Of a DNA stretch of 64,000 nt, positions 1 to 13,535 are shown one piece after another. The stretch lies in assembly GCA_033782935.1 (NCBI GenBank), contig JAWQEG010001441.1, forward strand, positions 310,001 to 374,000, written 5' to 3'. The position numbers were made by a program, and so were the translations under genes. Below the pieces are notes generated by a model. The model was not told the origin of the DNA and ran no database searches. It worked only from the letters and a program-made list of their open reading frames with translations. Source of the stretch: Petrolisthes cinctipes (taxonomy: Eukaryota > Arthropoda > Malacostraca > Decapoda > Porcellanidae). Each line of letters opens with the position of its first letter. Position 1 is the first letter of the stretch.

Positions 1-2027
1 TGTACATGCCTACTCAGTGCTAGAATATTTTGAAAATATAGGCTAAAAACATGCTAAAAATCGATATTTTAGGTGCCAAAAAGTCGATATCTCAAATTAA
101 GGCCCAAAACACCCGAAAATTCGATATTTAGGTGTCCCAGAAGCGATCTGTACATGCCTACTCCGTGTTAGAGTATTTTCAAAATACATGCCCAAAACAT
201 GCTGAAAATCGATATTTTAGATGCCCAAAGTCAATATGTGCATGTATCTTCTGTACCCGTTTATATCTCAAATTCAGGCTCAAAATACCTGAAAATTCAA
301 TATTTTGGGGTCCCAGAAGCAATCTGTACATGCCTACTCCGTGTTAGAGTATTTTCAAAATACATGCCCAAAACATGCTGAAAATCGATATTTTAGATGC
401 CCAAAGTCAATATGTGCATGTATCTTCTGTACCCGTTTATATCTCAAATTCAGGCTAAAAACACCCGAAAATTCAATATTTTGGGGTCCCAGAAGCAATC
501 TGTACATGCCTACTCAGTGCTAGAATATTTTCAAATTATAGGCTAAAAACATGCTAAAAATCGATCTTTTAGGTGCCAGAAAAGTCGATATCTCAAATTC
601 AGTCCCAAAACACCCGAAAATTCGATATTTCAGGGTCCCAGAATCGATCTGTACATGCCTACTCCGTGTTAGAGTATTTTCAAAATACATGCCTAAAACA
701 TGCTGAAAACCAATATTTTAGATGCCAAAAGTCAATATGTGCATGTATCTTCTGTACCCGTTTATATCTCAAATTCAGGCTCAAAACACCCGAAAATTCG
801 ATATTTTGGGGTCCTAGAAGCGATCTGTACATGCCTACTCCGTGTTAAAAATACAGGTTAAAAACATACTGAAAATCGATCTTTTAGGTGCCCAAAAGTC
901 GATATGTGCATGCATCTTCTGTACCCGTTTATATCTCAAATTCCGGCCCTAAACACCCGAAAATTCGATATTTTGGGGTCCAAGAAGCGATCTGTACATG
1001 CCTACTCCGTGTTAAAAAATACAGGTTAAAAACATACTGAAAGTCGATCTTTTAGGTGCCCAAAAGTCGATATGTGCATGCATCTTCTGTACCCGTTTAT
1101 ATCTCAAATTCTGGCCCTAAACACACGAAAATTCAATATTTTGGGGTCCCAGAAGCAATCTGTACATGCCTACTCAGTGCTAGAATATTTTGAAAATATA
1201 GGCTAAAAACATGCTAAAAATCGATATTTTAGGTGCCAAAAAGTCGATATCTCAAATTAAGGCCCAAAACACCCGAAAATTCGATATTTAGGTGTCCCAG
1301 AAGCGATCTGTACATGCCTACTCCGTGTTAGAGTATTTTCAAAATACATGCCCAAAACATGCTGAAAATCGATATTTTAGATGCCCAAAGTCAATATGTG
1401 CATGTATCTTCTGTACCCGTTTATATCTCAAATTCAGGCTCAAAATACCTGAAAATTCAATATTTTGGGGTCCCAGAAGCAATCTGTACATGCCTACTCA
1501 GTGCTAGAATATTTTCAAAATTCAGGCCAAAAACATACTGAAAATCGATATTTTAGATGCCCAAAGTCAATATGTGCATGTATCTTCTGTACCCGTTTAT
1601 ATCTCAAATTCAGGCTAAAAACACCCGAAAATTCAATATTTTGGGGTCCCAGAAGCAATCTGTACATGCCTACTCAGTGCTAGAATATTTTCAAATTATA
1701 GGCTAAAAACATGCTAAAAATCGATCTTTTAGGTGCCAGAAAAGTCGATATCTCAAATTCAGTCCCAAAACACCCGAAAATTCGATATTTCAGGGTCCCA
1801 GAATCGATCTGTACATGCCTACTCCGTGTTAGAGTATTTTCAAAATACATGCCCAAAACATGCTGAAAATCAATATTTTAGATGCCAAAAGTCAATATGT
1901 GCATGTATCTTCTGTACCCGTTTATATCTCAAATTCAGGCTCAAAACACCCGAAAATTCGATATTTTGGGGTCCTAGAAGCGATCTGTACATGCCTACTC
2001 CGTGTTAAAAATACAGGTTAAAAACAT
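1..2027. repeat. 1160-bp seven-monomer repeat and partial second copy
   Basis: Monomers start at 1, 149, 325, 501, 650, 826 and 993, with lengths 148, 176, 176, 149, 176, 167 and 168, totalling 1160 bp. The sequence restarts at 1161 with the same unusual TTTTGAAAATATAGG mark and stays in register to about 2027, where the copies diverge (ACATACTGAAAATCG against ACATGCTCAAAATCG). The last two monomers of the unit are short because they lack 9-10 bp spanning the left arm of the dyad (GTGTTAAAAATACAGG). The copies are nearly identical except for a clustered patch of differences at about 1499-1541. Confidence 0.88.
842..857. repeat. Dyad-arm deletion variant of half A
   Basis: GTGTTAAAAATACAGG replaces GTGTTAGAGTATTTTC...ATACAGG, a loss of 10 bp that removes the left arm of the dyad. 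Other copies start near 1009 (9-bp version), 2002, 3847 and 6342. The variant is confined to the first 6.4 kb, marking that part as a separate lineage of monomers. Confidence 0.85.
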
Positions 2028-3785
2028 GCTCAAAATCGATATTTTAGGTGCCCAAAAGTCGATATGTGCATGCATCTTCTCTACTCGTTTATATCTCAAA
2101 TTAAGGCCCAAAACACCCGGAAATTCGATATTTTGGGGTCCCAGAAGCGATCTGTACATGCCTACTCCGTGTTAGAGTATTTTCAAAATACAGGCCAAAA
2201 ACATACTGAAATTCGATTTGTTAGGTGCCCAAAAGTCGATATGTGCATGCATCTCCTGTACCCGTTTATATCTCAAATTCTGGCCTAAACACCCGAAAAT
2301 TCGATATTTTGGGTCCCAGAAGCGATCTGTACATGCCTACTCCGTGTTAGAGTATTTTCAAAATTCAGGCTTAAAACATGCTGAAAATCGATATTTTTGT
2401 TGCCCAAAGTCAATATGTGTATGCATCTTCTATACTCGTTTATATCTCAAATTCAGGCTCAAAACACCCGAAAATTCGATATTTTGGGGTCCCAGAAGCG
2501 ATCTGTACATGCCTACTCAGTGCTAGAATGTTTTCAAAATATAGGCTCAAAACATGCTCCAAATCGATATTTTAGGTGCCCAAAAGTCGATATGTGCATG
2601 CATCTTCTGTACTCGTTTATATCTTAAATTCTGGCTCAAAACACCGAAAATTCGATATTTTGGGGTCCCACAAGCGATCTGTACATGCCTACTCAGTGCT
2701 AGAATATTTTCAAAATATGGGCTCAAAACATGCTATAAATCGATATTTTAGGAGCGTAAAGGCGATATCTCAAAATCAGGCCCAAAACACATGAAAATTC
2801 GATATTTTGGGGTCTCAGAAAAGATCTGTACATGCCTACTCAGTGCTAGAATGTTTTCAAAATATAGGCTCAAAACATGATACAAATCGATGTTTTAGGT
2901 GCCCAAAAGTCGATATGTGCATGCATCTTCAGTACCCGTTTATATCTCAAATTCAGGCTCAAAACAACCGAAAATTCGATATTTTGGGGTCCCAGAAGCA
3001 ATCTGTACATGCCTACTCAGTGCTAGAATATTTTCAAAATATCGGCTAAAAACATGCTAAAAATCGATATTTTAGATGCCCAAAGTCAATATGTGCATAT
3101 ATCTTCTGTACCCGTTTATATCTCAAATTCAGGCTCAAAACGCCCGAAAATTCAATATTTTGGGGTCCCAGAAGCAATCTGTACATGCCTACTCAGTGCT
3201 AGAATATTATCAAAATATAGGCTAAAAACATGCTAAAAATCGATCTTTTAGGTGCCAAAAAGTCGATATCTCAAATTCAGTCCCAAAACACCCGAAAATT
3301 CGATATTTAGGGGTCCCAGAAGCGATCTGTACATGCCTACTCCGTGTTAGAGTATTTTCAAAATACAGGCCAAAAACATACTGAAAATCGATTTTTTTAG
3401 GTGCTCAAAAGTCGATATGTGTATGCATCTTCTGTACCCGTTTATATCTCAAATTCTGGCCCTAAACACCCGAAAATTCAATATTTTGGGGTCCCAGGAG
3501 CAATCGGTACATGCCTACTCAGTGCTAGAATATTTTCAAAATATCGGCTAAAAACATGCTAAAAATCGATATTTTAGGTGCCAAAAAGTCGATATCTCAA
3601 ATTCAGTCCCAAAACACCCGAAAATTCGATATTTTGGGGTCCCAGAAGGGATCTTTACATGCCTACTCCGTGTTAGAGTATTTTCAAAATACAGGCCAAA
3701 AGCATGCTCAAAATCGATGTTTTAGGTGCCCAAAAGTCGATATGTGCATGCATCTTCAGTATCCGTTTATATCTCAAATTCAGCC

Positions 3786-5072
3786 TCAAAACACCCGAAA
3801 ATTCGATATTTTGGGGTCCTAGAAGCGATCTGTACATGCCTACTCCGTGTTAAAAATAAAGGTTAAAAACATACTGAAAATCGATCTTTTAGGTGCCCAA
3901 AAGTCGATATGTGCATGCATCTTCTGTACCCGTTTATATCTCAAATTCCGGCCCTAAACACCCGAAAATTCGATATTTTGGGGTCCAACAAGCGATCTGT
4001 ACATGTCTACTCCGTGTTAGAGTAATTTCAAAATTCAGGCCCAAAACATGCTGAAAATCGATATTTTTGGTGCCCAAAGTCAATATGTGTATTCATCTTC
4101 TATACTCGTTTATATCTGAAATTCAGGCTCAAAACACCCGAAAATTCGATATTGTGGGGTCCCAGAAGCGATCTGTACATGCCTACTCAGTGCTAGAATG
4201 TTTTCAAAATATAGGCTCAAAACATGCTCAAAATCGATATTTTAGGTGCCCAAAAGTCGATATGTGCATGCATCTTCTGTACTCGTTTATATCTCAAATT
4301 AAGGCCCAAAACACCTGAAAATTCGATATTTTGGGGTCCCAGAAGCGATCTGTACATGCCTACTCCGTGTTAGAATATTTTCAAAATATGGGCTCAAAAC
4401 ATGCTATAAATCGATATTTTAGGTGGGTAAAGGCGATATCTCAAAATCAGGCCCAAAACACATGAAAATTCGATATTTTGGGGTCTCAGAAAAGATCTGT
4501 ACATGCCTACTCAGTGCTAGAATGTTTTCAAAATATAGGCTCAAAACATGATACAAATCGATGTTTTAGGTGCCCAAAAGTCGATATGTGCATGCATCTT
4601 CAGTACCCGTTTATATCTCAAATTCAGGCTCAAAACTCCCGAAAATTCGATATTTTGGGGTCCCAGATGCGATCTGTACATGCCTACTCCGTGTTAGGGT
4701 ATTTTCAAAATACAGGCACAAAACATGCTGAAAATAGATATTTTAGATGCCCAAAGTCAATATGTTCATATATCTTCTGTACCCGTTTATATCTCAAATT
4801 CAGGCTCAAAACGCCCGAAAATTCAATATTTTGGGGTCCCAGAAGCAATCTGTACATGCCTACTCAGTGCTAGAATATTATCAAAATATAGGCTAAAAAC
4901 AAGCTAAAAATCGATCTTTTAGGTGCCAAAAAGTCGATATCTCAAATTCAGTCCCAAAACACCCGAAAATTCGATATTTAGGGGTCCCAGAAGCGATCTG
5001 TACATGCCTACTCCGTGTTAGAGTATTTTCAAAATACAGGCCAAAAACATACTGAAAATCGATCTTTTAGGT
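3786..5072. repeat. Left copy of near-identical 2495-bp-offset duplication
   Basis: This segment of about 1.29 kb matches 6281-7567 base for base at a constant 2495-bp offset; I noticed a single substitution (TGCTGAAAATAG near 4728 against TGCTGCAAATAG near 7223). Flanks to the left of 3786/6281 and right of 5072/7567 differ clearly, so the ends are real within a few tens of bases. It includes the arm-deletion monomer at 3847 and the GGTGGGTAAAGGCG monomer. Confidence 0.85.
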
Positions 5073-6280
5073 GCACAAAAGTCGATATCTCAAATTCAGT
5101 CCCAAAACACCCGAAAATTCGATATTTAGGGGTCCCAGAAGCTATCTGTACATGCCTACTCAGTGCTAGAATGTTTTCAAAATATAGGCTCAAAACATGC
5201 TCAAAATCGATATTTTAGGTGCCCAAAAGTCGATAAGTGCATGCATCTTCTGTACCCGTTTATATCTCAAATTCTGGCCTCAACACCCGAAAATTCGATA
5301 TTTTTGGTTCCCAGAAGTGATCTGTACATGCCTACTCAGTGCTAGAATGTTTTCAAAATATAGGCTCAAAACATGCTTAAAAATCTATATTTTAGGTGCC
5401 CAAAAGTCGATATGTGCATGCATCTTCTGTACTCGTTTATATCTCAAATTCAAGCTCAAAACACCCGAAAATTCGATATTTTGGGGTCCAAGAAGCGATC
5501 TGTACATGCCTACTCAGTGCTAGAATATTTTCAAAATAAAAGCTCAAAACATGCTAAAAATCGATATTTTAGGTGCGTAAAGGCGATATCTCAAATTCAG
5601 GCCCAAAACACCCGAAAATTCGATATTTTGGGGTCCCAGAAGCGATCTGTACATGCCTACACCGTGTTAGAGTATTTACAAAATACAGGCCAAAAATATG
5701 CTCAAAATCGATATTTTAGGTGCCCAAAAGTCGATATGTGCATGCATCTTCAGTATCCGTTTATATCTCAAATTCAGGCTCAAAACACCCGATAATTCGA
5801 TATTTTGGGGTCCCAGAAGCGATCTGTACATGCCTACTCCGTGTTAGAGTATTTTCAAAATACATGCCCAAAACATGCTGAAAATCGATATTTTAGATGC
5901 CCAAAGTCAATATGTGCATGTATCTTCTGTACCCTTTTATATCTCAAATTCAGGCTCAAAACACCCGAAAATTCAATATTTTGGGGTCCCTGAAGCAATC
6001 TGTACATGCCTATTCAGTGCTAGAATATTTTCAAAATATAGGCTAAAAACATGCTAAAAATCGATCTTTTAGGTGGCAAAAAGTCGATATCTCAAATTCA
6101 GTCCCAAAACACCCGAAAATTCGATATTAAGGGGTTCCAGAAGCGATCTGTACATGCCTACTCCGTGTTAAAGTATTTTCAAAATACAGGCCAAAATCAT
6201 ACTGAAAATCGATCTTTTAGGTGCCCAAAAGTCGATATGTGCATGCATCTTCTGTACCCGTTTATATCTCAAATTCAGGC

Positions 6281-7567
6281 TCAAAACACCCGAAAATTCG
6301 ATATTTTGGGGTCCTAGAAGCGATCTGTACATGCCTACTCCGTGTTAAAAATAAAGGTTAAAAACATACTGAAAATCGATCTTTTAGGTGCCCAAAAGTC
6401 GATATGTGCATGCATCTTCTGTACCCGTTTATATCTCAAATTCCGGCCCTAAACACCCGAAAATTCGATATTTTGGGGTCCAACAAGCGATCTGTACATG
6501 TCTACTCCGTGTTAGAGTAATTTCAAAATTCAGGCCCAAAACATGCTGAAAATCGATATTTTTGGTGCCCAAAGTCAATATGTGTATTCATCTTCTATAC
6601 TCGTTTATATCTGAAATTCAGGCTCAAAACACCCGAAAATTCGATATTGTGGGGTCCCAGAAGCGATCTGTACATGCCTACTCAGTGCTAGAATGTTTTC
6701 AAAATATAGGCTCAAAACATGCTCAAAATCGATATTTTAGGTGCCCAAAAGTCGATATGTGCATGCATCTTCTGTACTCGTTTATATCTCAAATTAAGGC
6801 CCAAAACACCTGAAAATTCGATATTTTGGGGTCCCAGAAGCGATCTGTACATGCCTACTCCGTGTTAGAATATTTTCAAAATATGGGCTCAAAACATGCT
6901 ATAAATCGATATTTTAGGTGGGTAAAGGCGATATCTCAAAATCAGGCCCAAAACACATGAAAATTCGATATTTTGGGGTCTCAGAAAAGATCTGTACATG
7001 CCTACTCAGTGCTAGAATGTTTTCAAAATATAGGCTCAAAACATGATACAAATCGATGTTTTAGGTGCCCAAAAGTCGATATGTGCATGCATCTTCAGTA
7101 CCCGTTTATATCTCAAATTCAGGCTCAAAACTCCCGAAAATTCGATATTTTGGGGTCCCAGATGCGATCTGTACATGCCTACTCCGTGTTAGGGTATTTT
7201 CAAAATACAGGCACAAAACATGCTGCAAATAGATATTTTAGATGCCCAAAGTCAATATGTTCATATATCTTCTGTACCCGTTTATATCTCAAATTCAGGC
7301 TCAAAACGCCCGAAAATTCAATATTTTGGGGTCCCAGAAGCAATCTGTACATGCCTACTCAGTGCTAGAATATTATCAAAATATAGGCTAAAAACAAGCT
7401 AAAAATCGATCTTTTAGGTGCCAAAAAGTCGATATCTCAAATTCAGTCCCAAAACACCCGAAAATTCGATATTTAGGGGTCCCAGAAGCGATCTGTACAT
7501 GCCTACTCCGTGTTAGAGTATTTTCAAAATACAGGCCAAAAACATACTGAAAATCGATCTTTTAGGT
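6281..7567. repeat. Right copy of near-identical 2495-bp-offset duplication
   Basis: Partner of 3786-5072. Because the copies are almost identical inside an otherwise divergent region, this duplication happened well after the surrounding monomers had diverged. Confidence 0.85.
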
Positions 7568-10500
7568 GCTCAAAAGTCGATATGTGTATGCATCTTCTGT
7601 ACCCGTTTATATCTCAAATTCAGGCTCAAAACACCCGAAAATTCAATATTTTGGGGTCCCAGAAGCAATCTGTACATGCCTACACAGTGCTAGAATATTT
7701 TCAAAATATAGGCTAAAAACATGCTAAAAATCGACATTTTAGGTGCCAAAAAATCGATATCTCAAATTCTGGCCCTAAACACCCGAAAATTCGATATTTT
7801 GGGGTCCCAGAAGCGTGCTGTACATGCCTACTCCGTGGTAGAGTATTTTCAAAATTCAGACCCAAAACATGCTGAAAATCGATATTTTTGGTGCCCAAAG
7901 TCAATATGTGCATGTATCTTCTGTACCCGTTTATATCTCAAATTCAGGCTCAAAACACCCGAAAATTCAATATTTTGGGGTCCCAGAAGCAATCTGTACA
8001 TGCCTACTCAGTGCTAGAATATTTTCAAAATATAGGCTAAAAACATGCTAAAAATCGATCTTTTAGGTGCCAAAAAGTCGATATCTCAAATTCAGTCCCA
8101 AAACACCCGAAAATTCGATATTTAGGGGTCTCAGAAGCGATCTGTACATGCCTACTCCGTGTTAGAGTATTTTCAAAATACAGGCCCAAAACATACTGAA
8201 AATCGATCTTTTAGGTGCACAAAAGTCGATATGTGCATGCATCTTCAGTACCCGTTTATATCTCAAATTCAGGCTCAGAACACCCGAAAATTCAATATTT
8301 TGGGGTCCCAGAAGCAATCTGTACATGCCTACTCAGTGTTAGAGTATTTTCAAAATACATGCCCAAAACATGCTGAAAATCGATATTTCAGATGCCCAAA
8401 GTCAATATGTGCATGTATCTTCTGTACCCGTTTATATCTCAAATTCTGGCTCAAAATACCCGAAAATTCAATATCTTGGGGTCCCAGAAGCAATCTGTAC
8501 ATGCCTACACAGTGCTAGAATATTTTCAAAATATAGGCTAAAAACATGCTAAAAATCGACATTTTAGGTGCCAAAAATTCGATATCTCAAATTCAGTCCC
8601 AAAATACCCGAAAATTCTATATTTAGAGGTCCCAGAAGGTATCTGTACATGCCTACTCCGTGTTAGAGTATTTTCAAAATACAGGCCAAAAACATTCTGA
8701 AAATCGATCTTTTAGGTGCCCAAAAGTCGATATGTGCATGCATCTTCTGTACCCGTTTATATCTCAAATTCTGGCCCTAAACACCCGAAAATTCGATATT
8801 TTGGGGTCCCAGAAGCGATCTGTACATCCCTACTCCGTGTTAGAGTATTTTCAAAATTCAGACCCACAAAACATGCTAAAAATCGATATTTTTGGTGCCC
8901 AAAGTCAATATGTGCATGTATCTTCTGTACCCGTTTATATCTCAAATTCAAGCTCAAAACGCCAGAAAATTCAATATTTTGGGGTCCCAGAAGCAATCTG
9001 TACATGCCTACTCAGTGCTAGAATATTTTCAAAATATAGGCTAAAAACATGCTAAAAATCGATCTTTTAGGCGCCAAAAAGTCGATATCTCAAATTCAGT
9101 CCCAAAACACCCGAAAATTCGATATTTAGGGGTCCCAGAAGCGATCTGTACATGCCTACTCCGTGTTAGAGTATTTTCAAAATACAGGCCCAAAACATGC
9201 TGAAAATCGATATTTTAGATGCCCAAAGTCAATATGTGCATGTATCTTCTGTACCCGTTTATATCTCAAATTCAGGCTCAAAATACCCGAAAATTCAATA
9301 TTTTGGGGTCCCAGAAGCAATCTGTACATGCCTACACAGTGCTAGAATATTGTCAAAATATAGGCTAAAAACATGCTAAAAATCGACATTTTAGGTGCCA
9401 AAAAATCGATATCTCAAATTCAGTCCCAAAACACCCGAAAATTCGATATTTAGAGGTCCCAGAAGGTATCTGTACATGCCTACTCCGTGTTAGAGTATTT
9501 TCAAAATACAGGCCAAAAACATACTGAAAATCGATCTTTTAGGTGCCCAAAAGTCGATATGTGCATACATCTTCTGTACCCGTTTATATCTCAAATTCTG
9601 GCCCTAAACACCCGAAAATTCGATATTTTGGGGTCCCAGAAGCGATCTGTACATCCCTACTCCGTGTTAGAGTATTTTCAAAATTCAGGCCCAAAACATG
9701 CTGAAAATCGATATTTTTGGTGCCCAAAGTCAATATGTGCATGTATCTTCTGTACCCGTTTATATCTCAAATTCAGGCTCAAAACACCCGAAAATTCAAT
9801 ATTTTGGGGTCCCAGAAGCAATCTGTACAGTGCTAGAATATTTTCAAAATATAGGCTAAAAACATGCTTAAAATCGATCTTTTAGGTGCCAAAAAGTCGA
9901 TATCTCAAATTCAGTCCCAAAACACCCGAAAATTCGATATTTAGGGGTCCCAGAAGCGATCTGTACATGCCTACTCCGTGTTAGAGTATTTTCAAAATAC
10001 ATGCTCAAAACATACTGAAAATCGATCTTTTAGGTGCACAAAAGTCGATATGTGCATGCATCTTCAGTACCCGTTTATATCTCAAATTCAGCCTCAAAAC
10101 ACCCGAAAATTCAATATTTTGGGGTCCCAGAAGCAATCTGTACATGAATACTCAGTGTTAGAGTATTTTCAAAATACAGGCTCAAAACATGCTGAAAATC
10201 GATATTTTAGATGCCCAAAGTCAATATGTGCATGTATCTTCTGTACCCGTTTATATCTCAAATTCAGGCTCAAAACACCCGAAAATTCAATATTTTGGGG
10301 TCCCAGAAGCAATCTGTACATGCCTACACAGTGCTAGAATATTTTCAAAATATAGGCTAAAAACATGCTAAAAATCGACATTTTAGGTGCCAAAAAATCG
10401 ATATCTCAAATTCAGCCCCAAAACACCCGAAAATTCGATATTTAGAGGTCCCAGAAGGTATCTGTACATGCTTACTCCGTGTTAGAGTATTTTCAAAATA

Positions 10501-13500
10501 CAGGCCAAAAACATACTGAAAATCGATATTTTTGGTGCCCAAAGTCAATATGTGCATGTATCTTCTGTACCCGTTTATATCTCAAATTCAGGCTCAAAAC
10601 ACCCGAAAATTCAATATTTTTGGGTCCCAGAAGCAATCTGTACATGCCTACTCAGTGCTAGAATATTTTCAAAATATAGGCTAAAAACATGCTAAAAATC
10701 GATCTTTTAGGTGCCAAAAAGTCGATATCTCAAATTCAGTCCCAAAACACCCGAAAATTCAATATTTAGGGGTCCCAGAAGCGATCTGTACATGCCTACT
10801 CAGTGTTCTGTAGAGTATTTTCAATATACAAGCCCAAAACATGCTGAAAATCGATATTTTAGATGCCCAAAGTCAATATGTGCATGTATCTTCTGTACTC
10901 GTTTATATATCAAATTCAGGCTCAAAACACCCGAAAATTCAATATTTTGGGGTCCCAGAAGCAATCTGTACATGCCTACACAGTGCTAGAATATTTTCAA
11001 AATATAGGCTAAAAACATGCTAAAAATCGACATTTTAGGTGCCAAAAAATCGATATCTCAAATTCTGTCCCAAAACACCCGAAAATTCGATATTTAGAGG
11101 TCCCAGAAAGTATCTGTACATGCTTACTCCGTGTTAGAGTATTTTCAAAATACAGGCCAAAAACATACTGAAAATCGATCTTTTAGGTGCACAAAAGTCG
11201 ATATCTCAAATTCAGTACCAAAACACCCGAAAATTCGATATTTAGGGGTCCCAGAAGCTATCTGTACATGCCTACTCCGTGTTAGAGTTATTTTCAAAAT
11301 ACATGCTCAAAACATACTGAAAATCAATCTTTTAGATGCACAAAAGTCGATATGTGCATGCATCTTCTGTACCCGTTTATATCTCAAATTCTGGCCCTAA
11401 ACACCCGAAAATTCGATATTTAGGGGTCCCAGAAGGTATCTGTACATGCCTACTCCGTGTTAGATTATTTTCAAAATACATGCTCAAAACATACTGAAAA
11501 TCGATCTTTTAGGTGCACAAAAGTCGATATGTGCATGCATCTTCAGTACCCGTTTATATCTGAAATTCAGGCTCAAAAAACCCGAAAATTCAATATTTTG
11601 GGGTCCCAGAAGCAATCTGTACATGCCTACTCATTGTTAGAGTATTTTCAAAATACAGGCCCAAAACATGCTGAAAATCGATATTTTAGATGACCAAAGT
11701 CAATATGTGCATGTATCTTCTGTACCCGTTTATATCTCAAATTCAGACTCAAAATACCCGAAAATTCAATATTTAGGGGTCCCAGAAGCAATCTGTACAT
11801 GCCTACACAGTGCTAGAATATTTTCAAAATATAGGCTAAAAACATGCTAAAAATCGACATTTTAGGTGCCAAAAAATCGATATATCAAATTCTGTCCCAA
11901 AACACCCGAAAATTCGATATTTAGAGGTCCCAGAAGGTATCTGTACATGCCTACTCCGTGTTAGAGTATTTTCAAAATACAGGCCAAAAACATACTGAAA
12001 ATCGATCTTTTAGGTGCCCAAAAGTCGATATGTGCATGCATCTTCTGTACCCGTTTATATCTCAAATTCTGGAACTTAAACACCCGAAAATTTGATATTT
12101 TGGGGTCCCAGAAGCGATCTGTACATGCCTACTCCGTGTTAGAGTATTTTCAAAATTCAGGCCCAAAACATGCTGAAAATCGATATTTTTGGTGCCCAAA
12201 GTCAATATGTGCATGTATCTTCTGTACCCGTTTATATCTCAAATTCAGGCTCAAAACACCCGAAAATTCAATATTTTGGGGTCCCAGAAGCAATCTGTAC
12301 AGTGCTAGAATATTTTCAAAATATAGGCTAAAAACATGCTAAAAATCGATCTTTTAGGTGCCAAAAAGTCGATATCTCAAATTCAGTCCCAAAACACCCG
12401 AAAATTCGATATTTAGGGGTCCCAGAAGCGATCTGTACATGCCTCCTCCGTGTTAGAGTATTTTCAAAATACATGCTCAAAACATACTGAAAATCGATCT
12501 TTTAGGTGCACAAAAGTCGATATGTGCATGCATCTTCAGTACCCGTTTATATCTCAAATTCAGGCTCAAAACACCCGAAAATTCAATATTTTGGGGTCCC
12601 AGAAGCAATCTGTACATGCCTACACAGTGCTAGAATATTTTCAAAATATAGGCTAAAAACATGCTAAAAATCGACATTTTAGGTGCCAAAAAATCGATAT
12701 CTCAAATTCAGTCCCAAAACACCCGAAAATTCGATATTTAGGGGTCCCAGAAGCTATCTGTACATGCCTACTCCGTGTTAGAGTTATTTTCAAAATACAT
12801 GCTCAAAACATACTGAAAATCAATCTTTTAGATGCACAAAAGTCGATATGTGCATGCATCTTCTGTACCCGTTTATATCTCAAATTCTGGCCCTAAACAC
12901 CCGAAAATTCGATATTTAGGGGTCCCAGAAGGTATCTGTACATGCCTACTCCGTGTTAGAGTATTTTCAAAATACAGGCCAAAAACATACTGAAAATCGA
13001 TCTTTTAGGTGCCCAAAAGTCGATATGTGCATGCATCTTCTGTACCCGTTTATATCTCAAATTCTGGCCCTAAACACCCGAAAAATCGATATTTTGGGGT
13101 CCCAGAAGCGATCTGTACATGCCTACTCCGTGTTAGAGTATTTTCAAAATTCAGGCCCAAAACATGCTGAAAATCGATATTTTTGGTGCCCAAAGTCAAT
13201 ATGTGCATGTATCTTCTGTACCCGTTTATATCTCAAATTCAGGCTCAAAACACCCGAAAATTCAATATTTTGTGGTCCCAGAAGCAATCGGTACAGTGCT
13301 AGAATATTTTCAAAATATAGGCTAAAAACATGCTAAAAATCGACATTTTAGGTGCCAAAAAATCGATATCTCAAATTCTGTCCCAAAACACCCGAAAATT
13401 CGATATTTAGAGGTCCCAGAAGGTATCTGTACATGCCTACTCCGTGTTAGAGTATTTTCAAAATACAGGCCAAAAACATACTGAAAATCGATCTTTTAGG

Positions 13501-13535
13501 TGCCCAAAAGTCGATATGTGCATGCATCTTCTGTA
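7568..13535. repeat. Irregular trimer/dimer satellite segment
   Basis: The long-long-short trimer becomes the main pattern here but is often broken. Spacings between equivalent first-of-trimer sites are 501 (8159 to 8660), 503 (to 9163, with a 2-bp insertion near 8870), 324 (to 9487; one long monomer lost), 491 (to 9978; 10-bp deletion), 501 (to 10479), then about 326 (11131 to 11457), 501 (to 11958), 492 (to 12450) and a lone long monomer near 12774-12952. The monomer at about 10801 has an extra CTGT (CAGTGTTCTGTAGAG). This looks like a transition from the divergent left part to the regular hexamers. No non-satellite sequence is present. Confidence 0.8.
9824..9833. repeat. First occurrence of the recurrent 10-bp deletion
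   Basis: CTGTACAGTGCTAG replaces CTGTACATGCCTACTCAGTGCTAG. The lost 10 bp are bounded by a 2-bp CA microhomology. I count about 34 copies, near (kb) 9.83, 12.30, 13.29, 14.46, 15.28, 17.43, 19.42, 20.59, 21.41, 23.88, 26.20, 27.19, 29.19, 29.85, 30.49, 31.49, 32.65, 33.97, 34.97, 35.45, 37.45, 38.61, 39.93, 40.92, 41.41, 49.93, 52.10, 54.10, 55.09, 56.55, 57.05, 59.72, 61.71 and 62.71. All sit at the start of the short monomer. None occurs in 1-9.8 kb or 41.5-49.9 kb. Confidence 0.85.

Larger units (their letters stand above)
2028..7567. repeat. Older, divergent satellite segment with 1670- and 2495-bp duplications
   Basis: Monomer subtypes differ here from the rest of the window: GAATGTTTTCAAAATATAGG, GGTCTCAGAAAAGATC, GGAGCGTAAAGGCG or GGTGGGTAAAGGCG, and CTATACTCG occur only here. 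The trimer rhythm is weak. About 2300-3395 matches 3971-5066 at an offset of 1670-1671 bp with visible divergence. A second duplication, offset 2495, is much younger and is listed separately. The remainder is long and short monomers in irregular order. No gene or other element is visible. Confidence 0.8.

Noticed and set aside
7713..7913. Minus-strand open frames of 66-94 codons (also near 8757, 10357, 18769, 23590, 25908, 28534, 36795, 56268)
   Set aside because: These are the reverse complement of the same monomers, recurring wherever a particular pair of subtypes meets; no family similarity.
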